From Allolobophora icterica (taxonomy: Eukaryota; Annelida; Clitellata; Crassiclitellata; Lumbricidae): a stretch of 64,000 bases of DNA. Both the position numbers and the translations under genes were made by a program. Below the pieces are notes generated by a model. That model searched no databases and had not been told where the DNA came from. It saw nothing but the letters and a program-made list of their open reading frames with translations. Shown in pieces: positions 42,401 to 54,000 of this stretch; the stretch's first letter is position 1; every line of letters begins with the position of its first letter. The DNA is taken from assembly GCA_963556255.1 (NCBI GenBank), contig OY744614.1:35839179-35903178 (forward strand). The letters are read 5' to 3'.

Positions 42401-43703
42401 TAAGCTGACCATTCTCAGTAAAATGGAATGTGACCATAATGCTGGACTAGATGCTCAGTTGGTTTTGCTCTCCAAAAGTCCTGTCTTTTGGTTTCCATTG
42501 GTGTAAAGAATGCACAGAGCAGCATTTTCTGACATGAATTTTACAAAGCAGACTGGTTTTACACTTTGTATATGATTATTACCCCTTTTTCAGTTAAAAG
42601 CTGTGGATTTGGATTTTCAATGTTGTAGAGGATACAATGCTTCATCTGGCTGCCAGGTGTGGTAACGAAACTGCAGGGCTTTTTTTAGCAACGCATGGTG
42701 CCAATAGCAACATTGCCAATTCCAAGGTATGCACAGCTTGTCCTGTATTTTCTGAAGATTTTTCTCATCGTTATTGATCAGATTTGATCCTTGACCTACC
42801 TGTTTTGTTGCTACTATGGTAATTATCCCTCAACAGCGATGGTTAGTAATGTAGTCAGAGTTTAATGGGATGTTGCGGTTATGAGGTTATGTGAAATACC
42901 TTTGCAACTGCCTAAACAGCTAAAAGTATACTGCAAAAAGAACTCTATGGTACAGATTACGACTTCATCACAGTTACGAGCAATTGTCATCTTTCAGCAA
43001 AGTTATTGCAGACAGATGTGCTTCACGAGTGATACGTGCTTAGTACTTACTTATTTTTTCTATGTAATTGAGTATAAATCTTCAACAATGTGCATGAAAA
43101 TCTACATGCCACACATTTCTGGGTTCCACTTGATAATTTGCTAGTAGTGGGAGGCACGGTACAACCACATACTAACTGAATGGTGTAAAGCAGCCTTGGT
43201 TAAGTTGCACTTTGTTAGCACTAATGGATGCAGTTGGTGGATGACTGTATAACAACAGTTTAGCAACTGAACGTGGAACATATAGGTAGCATGGATGGTG
43301 GAACATCAGGTAATGGTATCACATGATGCACGAGGATGTAATCCCAGGACTGTACAAACATGTTACCATGCTAACTGAGGAAACAAGTTGGAGTTGATCC
43401 CTGGAGAGGAAGATTTTGACAAAGATTACAGACAATATGCAGGAAATGATTCGTCCTTGTTGTGTGCAGGGTGAAACGCCTCTTCACACGGCTTGTCATT
43501 CTGGTCTGGCAAAGTTGGTAGAAGTTCTTTTGGAGAACGGTTCCAATGCCAACATGCAGACGACCGCACCGCTAGCGTCAACCGGGGACCACAGTGAACA
43601 TCGCCAAACGCCCCTTCACCTGGCCATCTTGGCTGGACATATTAACGTCATCAAGATTCTGCTGGACTACAAAGGTTGGTGGATTATTGCTCACACACAC
43701 ACG

Positions 43704-43798
<95 letters not shown>

Positions 43799-44988
43799 TT
43801 GCATATACATGTGCATTGAATGTGGATGATATATCTGTTTTGAATCACTTCATTCATAGTAAGGTTGGTGTTATTGTGTGTTATGAATATCCTTTTTTGC
43901 CCATACAGCCACAGTGCAACAACATGCTTTCTCAGTTGTTCGCCCTGTGACGTGGCCTCCCTTGGGTTCTTTCCTCACCGTTCTTTTCAGGCACCTTAAC
44001 CGTTTAACGATGAGAGGGATTAGTTTTCCATACATTTTAGTACACGCTCGTCATTAAAGGGTTAAGACTGCTTTTTTCCACTTAGCCTGGGTCGGGAGCG
44101 CCTCTGAGTAGAAACCTTGGAAGGGTGCTATATAAATTCTGTTTGATTGATTGATGGATTGTTACAGTGCTTTCTATATTTTTTATGTAGTGAAGGCAAC
44201 TAAATCCGTGGATGGGCTTCGAATCATTCCGAATCTGACGATCAAGGACTCCGAAGGTCAGACTGCGCTTGGCCTGGCACTGTGGACGAAGCGTTACGAC
44301 ATTGCGGAACTTCTGATCAGTGCTGGCGCTAATGTCAACGACATCGACCGCGACGGACACACGCTTCTTCATCAGGCTATTCTGCGACACGACATCGAAA
44401 GTTCGCTGTTTCTCCTCCAACATCAGTCTGACTATGCAGCGAGGTTGGGTTGATCAGTCTTTTCTGTGGCATGCACCCTTGCAAACGTGATCAGCTTGGC
44501 ATAGTTTTTTTCTGTTGTGCAGACTAACATTTGGAGCCAGACTGAGACTTGACCTCATGTCGGGAAGGATGGACCTTCCTGATGAAGTTGCAATGGTAAT
44601 GGTAATTGCAGATGTATATAGCACCACTTTGAGAGACTCGACGGAGGCGATCCTCACCTAACCCAAGGAAACCACGATCGAACAAAATGGTCTTCAAGTG
44701 CTTGCGGAAAAGAGGCAAAGAGAAGCTGAGAATCTCATATCGCAGGTTGTTAGGCAGCTTCTTGGCCAAGACGACTAGCAAGCAAATATATTACCTTCTT
44801 AAATGTACTAAATCCACAGCAACTGTTGCCACATAGTCTGGCTGATGTCATGACAATGAGACCGATTATTAGCTGGTGCAGTGTGTAATGATTTTTTAAA
44901 ATTCTGCCATTTAATGCTACACAGGAAGTTCCTGTATCACGTGTTAACGCATCTTGGTGTTAAATATAAGGAGACTTAAGCTCCATGT

Positions 44989-45056
<68 letters not shown>

Positions 45057-48000
45057 GTGTTAAACATAAGGAGACCTGATGCAACTGCATGTTAATCAGA
45101 TTCGAGCATCAACATATTGCGCAATAATGCAAGGCTGTTAATCGAAAATTTCTGATGCATGTCCGGCAGGACTTCCGATAACCAGACTTGCCTGCAGTTG
45201 GCCATAAACCATCGTCTCCCATCAGTTGTTGAGTCATTGTGTCAGAAGGGAGCTGACATCGATGTCAGAGATGATGATGGTGTCGGTGCCATCTGGCAGG
45301 CATTGTCAAGTGAGCAGACAGACATTGCGTCAATACTGGTAGGCTTTCAAACTTTATTGTTAGTTGTATTGTATGACCTTATGTGATGAAGGTGGACTGT
45401 GCATTTTGGCTGGTAGGCCAGTTGTAAAATATCTGTATTAGTTCCATCATTTTATTTTTATGTTTACCAGTTGTACGTTTGATTCCCTTGAATTAAAAAG
45501 CAATTAATATTTATTATTTAAAAAAAATTCAAACTGTTGCCCTGTTTTTTTATTTGTGAGCCTTGTAAAAGTTTTGTGATAGTTACTGCTAATTCTGTGA
45601 AAGTTATTCCTTCTGCTAATTCTGTGAAAGTTAATTCCTTCTGCTAATTCTGTGAAAGTTAATTAGAACTTTCAAAACATGAAGCAAATTAAGTCCTTGT
45701 TTCACAGTATAAACATGCAGCGGGACAACTATTAGTTGAATGGGTTTACCAGACAATTTTTAATTTTAAAAAACAATTGTTTAAGGCATTTTTAGTCATT
45801 TCCAGTGTTTAACGACATCTTATGGCTGCCAAGGTCGTTGACACGTCACCCTCCCCCTTTATCCAGGCTTAGGACCTGGCACTATGAGAGTATGGACAGT
45901 GACAGAGTTTTAATGGATTTGATGGTTTCAGGTGAGATACGGCTGTGATGTTAATGTCTGGGGTGTCGGTCCAAACAACTGTTGTCAGACGCTGTTACAT
46001 CGTGCGATCGACGAAAACGCCGAGGTTATTGCGTGCTTCCTAATACGCAGGTGAGACAGTGACACCTAGGAAAAATAAATGCTGGAGAGAGGAACAACCC
46101 TGTGTGCAGTTGCTTGCTTGACATGTACAGAATTTCTGAAAGTTAGTTTTCCATGTCTTGATCAGGCAGAGAACAGATCCTTGTGTCGTAGAATGGGCAT
46201 CAGTACATCACAAGACTTCTCATATGGATGCTGTTAAATCTGTAGCTTGGTGATGACTGCAGTCACCTTTTAACATTTTAACGACGAGCGTGTACTGAAA
46301 GTGACTGGGAAATGCAGCTCGTCGTTAAAATGTTGAGTTAGGAAATACAGTGTGGCTTTTGTGGCTGTATCTTATCTTTTGTGATTTTTTAAAGTATAAT
46401 TTAATAGGATAAAGTAAGTATACATGTGCAATTGGTAGAATTGTGCAGTAATTATTTCTGAAAGGGTCAGCATTCCTCATTTGCAGGTAACATGTTTGAT
46501 GTCTTGTGCGTTAATTATGTATGTGGCAAGACGCTTAAACAGAATGACACATAATATTTAGACATTATAGTTAGCAGTGTATCTGTTTGTATGTGCTGTT
46601 TCGTACTTTTTTAATTATGAGGTATATAAAGAGTTTGTTTCTTCATTTCTAGCAAATGTGATGTTAACAGTCCGAGGAAACCGGGTCCTAATGGAGAAGG
46701 TGATGAAGAAGCAAGGCAAGTGTGATTGACTCCAGTAGTGTCAGGTGCAAACTAATCAAATCAATCGACGTGATTTGTATTGTGATTTAATGATGTTATG
46801 CGCATAATCAGATTAGATTAGCAGTCATTAGGTTAGATCAATCAAGCCGGTCTCTAATTTCATTCTACTCCCTAATCATGATAGCAGTTGATTCTGTTCA
46901 AGTTAACTAAAGAGCGCATTTGACGTTACAGGAGTAGCTTCAGGACCAGCAATGTTTGCTTGCAATTTTGTGTGATTTGTTAGTTGTATGGATATTTGTT
47001 GTCTTTACAACACAGTTTGTGTTTTGAGTATGAGTGTGTCTGGCAGAGTCGAGTAATTATGATTGGATGTCTTTATTGGGAGCCTATCAGGCACACTCCA
47101 GTGATATGGAGGTGTAAGAATCGGTGTTTGAACTTGCCCTTGAATGTAGTTTGGGGTCACTACAATGCACAGCTAGGACAATAATATTTGCTCGCCGCTA
47201 CTCAGAAATTGTTTTTGGCTAAAAGCTTTATTCACTGCATTCAGTGTTAAGAAATCTAAATAACTGATAACTGATGGCTACTAATTTCACCAGAGTATAG
47301 TGTTAAGAATTTATAAATTACTAACCGCCACTGGCTACTCATTTCACCAAGGTATGATGATTTTCTTGTGTTTTATGGTTTTGTTTTGTTGGCGTTGTTT
47401 TGGTTAGAGACAATCAAGGTCCTCTGCACATGTCCTGTACTTGGGGTCTCATTAAAGTTGTCCAGTGCCTCTTGGAACATAGCGCCGATGTCAACGCCAG
47501 GGTCAGTGCTAATACACACTAAATTATTTAACAGTTTTATGATGAGCTGCATTGGTTTCCCAGTCGATTTTAGTACACTGTCGTCGTTAAAGTGTCGACA
47601 TTAATTCCAGAGTAACACGTTATTTTTACAGTTGTTATGATTTCTATATTTATCTTATAACAAAGCCTCAATTGATGGTGCTGAGCAATTGTGCGTCAAG
47701 GACTTGCTCAACGTCCCTACACAGTAACCGTCTCAGGGGGCTCTAACCTGTGCATTTCATATTACAAGGCAAGTGCTCACACCAATTGGAAACCATGTCG
47801 CTTCTGTTGCCAAAGAGTAGGGATTGACCGGAAACCGTTTCGGATACTCGGTTCAGCCGGAAATCCCATTTCCGGAAGTATTCGCCTCGGCAAATATTGT
47901 AGACGCAAATAGTTGCAAAAAATTTCTTTCTTTCAGAATTTATTTAATAAACTTACGTATATAAAATTATTAATGTTCAGCCTTAAAACAATTAAACATC

Positions 48001-51000
48001 CATGTTTCGGCTCATAATATCAGCCTTGAGAAGTTGAGCTAAGAGCTTCATCATCATGCTTCATCAAGCATATTCATTTTGACGAGGATTGAGGAAAGCT
48101 ACAACAACATGAAAATTTGAAAATGTGACGCTTCGCATATGGAACAAATGGTACCGGTTCGTTTCCGGTTCGTTTCCGGCAAATAGTTCATCCAAATACT
48201 CGGTTCCGGTTTCCGGTGGAAAATCTCTTTCCGGTCAATCCCTACCAAAGAGTAGACTATTTCCCAGTGTAATAGTGGAACAAGTAATGACATTTAATGA
48301 TTTGGCTGGCCCAGGTAACATTTGACTAAGCTGTGTTTGATATGCAATGCCTTCCTTACTTCTTCTGCTGCTTTTGTTGATGCAGGACGTAGAGGGAAAG
48401 ACTCCTCTGCACATTGCCATCGAGAACCAGCACCACTCGATAATCTCCCTCCTCCTGTCCCATCCGACGCTGAACCTGACGCTTCGAGACAAACATGGAT
48501 TGACACCGTTTGCTGCTGCCATGGTAACCAAGAACAACAAGGCTGCTCAGGCAATTCTGGACAGAGAACCAACTGCTGCGGAACAGGTAGAGTTTGACCT
48601 CTTTGTTGTCGTGACAAATTTGAAACATCAGCAGACAGTTTTTTTATTGATTCATTTATTGTCTGATTGAACGCCTTGAGTGGCAGCTATGTTGTTTTTG
48701 GTGAAGTTGATCATTATCAGTTCATATGAAATCAGACTCTATAATGTCTTTAAAACTATAGACATTTTGTATATACATTTTTCATCTTTTGTTCCTCGAC
48801 AGTATTCTGTAAAGAAAAAGTTGATCATTTAATGTACACCAGAGTTGTGTAAAGAAAAAGTTGATCATTTAATATACACCAGAGTCATGTAAAGGAAAAG
48901 TTGATCATTTAATGTACACCAGAGTTGTGTAAAGAAAAAAGTTGATATTTAATGTACACCAGAGTTGTGTAAAGAAAAAGTTGATCATTTAATGTGCACC
49001 AGAGTTGTGTAAAGAAATAGTTGATCATTTAATGTACACCAGAGTTGTGTAAAGAAATAGTTGATCATTTAATGTGCACCAGAGTTGTGTAAAGAAATAG
49101 TTGATCATTTAATGTACACCAGAGTGCATTTTGTCAGCCGGTTAGAAGAATATACTTACTTACTTATTTCTTGTGTCCACCTCAAACGTCTCTGTTGGGT
49201 TTCTCTTGAAGTGGCACTATATAAATTTGTGATTACAAATTAGAAAAGCTGATGAGTCAGTCTTTCAAATCCCAGTTCACCATGTGATGTTGACAGTTTG
49301 AACTCATAACGAGAGGTCGTCTGGTTGTTAGGTTGTTGTTATGCATGTGCTTCAGCCAAAACATTCTGCAACCCTGGGACAGAACTGCAAATATAAGAAA
49401 TGAACATACCTTACACTAGTTTCATTTTGGCTCTTATAAAACCTTATCTCACTTAAAGAATTTGCTTTGTTGTGAATTTTTCAGTTAGACAACAAGGGTC
49501 GGAACTTCTTACACATTGCCATTCAGAAGGGAGACATTGAGAGCGTTCTCTTCCTCATAAGTGTCCACGCGAACGTCAGCTCACGAGTCCAGGACTCGTC
49601 ACAGTTGACGCCTCTGCACCTCGCTGTAATTGCAGGTGCAGAAATGATCAGCAGAAACCTGGTGAGCTACAGTCTTGGTGGTTCAGGCATATCATCAGTT
49701 AGGTGGTGTGGCCATATAATTGGTTACAAGCAATCTGAAAGTCGAAGTGGGGGTGTGGGCATATAATCAGGTAGATGGACCAGGTCGGGATGCAGTTTGT
49801 GGGTTGAAATAATGAAAGTGTAAAGGAATTAAACTGTTTTAGTTTTTTTAGGATTAGAGCTCAGATTTGTTTGTGCGATTGCTTCTAATCTCTAAAACAA
49901 CGATTCGTTTGATGTGTACTGCTGGAAATTGCCTGTTATTAGAGTTTTATAGTAAGTTTACCTTGCCTGACCTACATCATCATCTTAATGGTATTATTTC
50001 GGTATTTTAATTGCCACTATCGAATGACAAAACATCAAATGATGGTACTGAGCCATACTGTTTTAAGAACTTGCTCAAGGTTCCTACACAATAATCGTCT
50101 CAGAGGAGGCACACTCCGTGTTACAAGGTGAGTGCCGCTGAAACCTTGTCACCTGATAATGATTGAGTGGTAAATTCAACGATGCATTTCCGGATTCCCA
50201 ATGTTTCACTAAAGGCAAGATTTCTTTTCCTCTTTGCAGCTGCTTGCTGGTGCTAAAGTTAACGATCTGACGCCACAGAAGCAGACAGCGCTTCACCTGG
50301 CTGCGTTGCACGATCGAGCGCAGATCTGTTGCATCCTTTTAGAGAACAACATCGACACTGATGCTTTGGATGACCACCTCAACAATGGTACAGTATGACG
50401 CCACATATACAATAACGAGTAGTGTTTTATCTTACATGGCATTGCCAGTCAAAAGAATGGGCATTTTGAGGTCTTGACAGCCAAGGCAGATCTTAAATGT
50501 TCAGTGAATGCCCACAACGATCTTGTATCATACACTCCTGGGCATTTGAAGTAGGGCTGCATCAGTTAAGCTTCAGTCTGAGGTTATTGTGACTTGTTAT
50601 GATAGCCATATACTTTTGTTTTTTGCATCGGAAGTTTGAGTGCAGAGTGTCATATGAAAGTATACTTAATGATGAGTCTTGCTCACTTATATATATGTTG
50701 TTCTTAAGGATATAGTTGTACTTAAGGATATGTTGTACTTAAGGATAGGTTGTTCTTAAGGATATGTTGTACTTGAGGATAGGTTTTTCTTAAGGATGTG
50801 TTGTACTTCAGGATAGGTTGTTCTTAAGGATATGTGGTACTTCAGGATAGGTTGTTATTAAGGATATGTTGTACTTGAGGATATAGTTGTACTTAAGGAT
50901 ATGTTGTACTTCAGGATAGGTTTTTCTTAAGGATGTGTTGTACTTGAGGATATAGTTGTACTTAAGGATATGTTGTACTTCAGGATAGGTTTTTCTTAAG

Positions 51001-54000
51001 GATGTGTTGTACTTGAGGATATAGTTGTACTTAAGGATATGTTGTACTTCAGGATAGGTGTTTCTTAAGGATATGTTGTACTTAAGGATACGTTATACCT
51101 CAGTTGGAAACCTGTTGTTGTGACCGTGTTTCATAGAACTATTGTCAACAGAGGCATGTATATACGTGCGATTATCATAGCTTATCATACCTTGTTGTGT
51201 TTGTTTTAGCTTTGCACATTGCTACGCAACATGGTCATTTAAATACAACTCGTGTTCTCTTGACCCAGTCACGCATCAACGCACTGGCTGTCAACATGAG
51301 GTAATTGTGGTTCTCATCTGTACTTACGTATTTTTTCTTGATGTAGCACGGCTGTCTGTTCGTAAGGTATCAATCGGTGCTGTTGAGGAATTGTACGGTA
51401 AAGATTTGTTCAAACCGCCAATGCTATGATCAACTTAAGGGAGGCAGCAAAAGTGAAGTGGGTTATAGCAATCATATGTTGTGTGAAGAGCAATTAAACT
51501 TCCGGCCGCTGTCTTCCCAGATGAGAGTTGATGCAGCGCTTTTGAACAAGTTGGTGCCCTGTGCTTGAATTTTTGCCAGTGTTGTAATCGAGTCCATCTG
51601 AGTTGAGTTCGAGTCTAGAGGTGCCTGAGTCCGGGTCGCTAAAGATCAAGTCCAGTTCCCTAAAGTTCAAGTCTGAGTCCAAGTGCATCAACATCTGAAA
51701 CACATAATTTAGTGATGTAGAAAAAATAACAGCACAATTTATGCAGAAAGAATTGTTAGTGTAATTTATCCAAATTAAAGTGTAATTTATCCAAATTACA
51801 CTTTAAAAACACTAAATTATATAACATTCTTTTATATATCATAACATATAACATAATCTGGCATAATCATGAGGACACATAAAAACTTCAACAGGTGAAC
51901 TCATAGTAGGAACAGCTAAAACTAACTGCCACTAAATGTAGCTGTGTCAATACAGTTGCTTGTTCTGCCTGGAAATTGTGACTGTCCGTGAGACAAATTT
52001 GAGACCTGATGCTTCGAGTCAAAGTCTGAGTTGTGATAGTCCTAGTCCGCAGAAAATCAGTCTAAAGTCCGACTCGAGTCATTGGCCGGACTCGAGTACT
52101 ACTTCACTGGCTGTTACATGGTACTTTAGAAATTTAAAGATTACGTATAAGGTTGGATTTGATATTTGTAGGAATAAACTAGGGCATGAAATTGTTTCTT
52201 TGGAGATGGCTAACCAATGTGTTTGTCTTTCAGAGGTCAGAACCCGTTGCATGTTCTTGGTCAGTATGGAAAAGAGAACGCAGCTGCCATATTTGACTTG
52301 TTCTTGGAGTGCATGCCAAACTATCCGGTTGACCAGGTGGACGCCAATGGCAGCACAGGTATGCCATTTGCACGATGGGTAATGCATCTTATCGATCTGT
52401 AATCGATCAGTACGTTGATCGAACGAGTTATCATTTCATCATCGTGATCAACTCTTATTGATCCCAAATACAACATGTAGCAAATAGTGTACAATTGATC
52501 AGGGTGGAAACAGCAGACCCATACAGGACCAGTAATATTATGTTAATAATATTAGTTGAAATATTGATGTAACACTGCACATTCCATTCCATTCTAAAGA
52601 CTCCTTTTCTGACACAGTTAAGCCAAAATGTAGTGTAAGCTATATACTAACCATATATAAAGGAAAGTAGAAGTTAAAATACAAAAAGAACTAAATTACC
52701 CGAGTTGGTCTCGTGGGATTTCTTTTTCTGTAATTTCTCAGCTGATTAATTAGTAATTCTGAGCAGAATTATAGTTAGCGCTCTCTGCCATTGGTTTGTT
52801 TTTGCTAGATGCATTTGCCATTGTCCTTTATATTTCCTTTTTCCAGTTGCTTTCGCGGCTGTTCAGTTACTAGTCCTGAGCAGAGTTATCGTAAGTACTT
52901 TTTTCCTACTATGTATTGGTTTGTTTTCTCGTTTCAGCAATGCTGCTTGCCTACTTCAATGGTAACGGTGGCCTGTGTCGAGCTCTAGTGCGGGCCAGGG
53001 CCAGTCTCGGCCTCGTCAACAAGGAAGGCCTGTCCATTTTCAATGCACCAGTCGCCACCAAACAACTTCTGTTCAAACTTCTTGGTAACGTTTTATAGTT
53101 CTTATAGTTATTTCCATTCTAATATAATATATTCGTGTTTATTGACAAGCTTACTGACAAACCGCAGTAATTTGCATTGGAACATATGACAGTAGAATTA
53201 TTGAGATCTTATAAAACATACATCTTGGCAGCCTGTTAGGCCCCCGCTCATTTTACGGATGCCCTTAGGGAGTGGAAGGCTGAGTCGACCTGTATGGAGC
53301 TTACGGGTATCGAATCACATTTTTCAGGATCTTATGTTCTTCGAGCAAGTGTGTTACCATTCATTTATCCCCGTCCATTTTTTTTTGTAGGGGGAAGGTC
53401 TTGTTTATAACTTCATTTCTCAGAAGCTTCGTCAAACTAGTTCTAAATAATACAAAAATGTGAGTGTCTGAGCAATTTTTTTCAGACCTGTTTGTACAGC
53501 AGTAGGGGTTTTATACTAGTTTAACAATGCAGTAAAACCTAATATGAAAGCATTAGGTTTTTTCATATTTCAGTCAAGAATCTAGTGTGCCAGGGTGTAT
53601 TTTCTACCTTTTCTGCCGTGCATTGCGTTGTTGCACTGAATGCGATGTTAGTTGTCAGAGACTTGTTCATTGTTATCCGATTATTTTGGAGTGGTGATGT
53701 TTTTGTCTTTCAGATATGCTGAATAAAGAGCCGACATGGTGTGAGGGGGAGGTCTGTCTCCAGTGTGCTACCAAATTTAGCATAAAGACCCGGAAACATC
53801 ACTGGTCTGTTGTCTTTTGCTCACCTTCTCCATTACCAACTCCTTAAAGTTTATTGAATTTTTTCTGTCTGTAGCACAATAATCGTCCATTGTACCTGAC
53901 CATTTACCTGGCACCTTTTTGTGCCTCACAGGAAGTTCGTAGTCTGTTAACAGTCACAAAAAATGAAAGAATAAATGCCTGGTAACCAGGAGATCACTCA

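Noticed and set aside
43416..43950. Frames running from ANKFY1 exon 11 into the CA repeat
   Set aside because: The exon ends at the donor at 43675; the rest is microsatellite translation.
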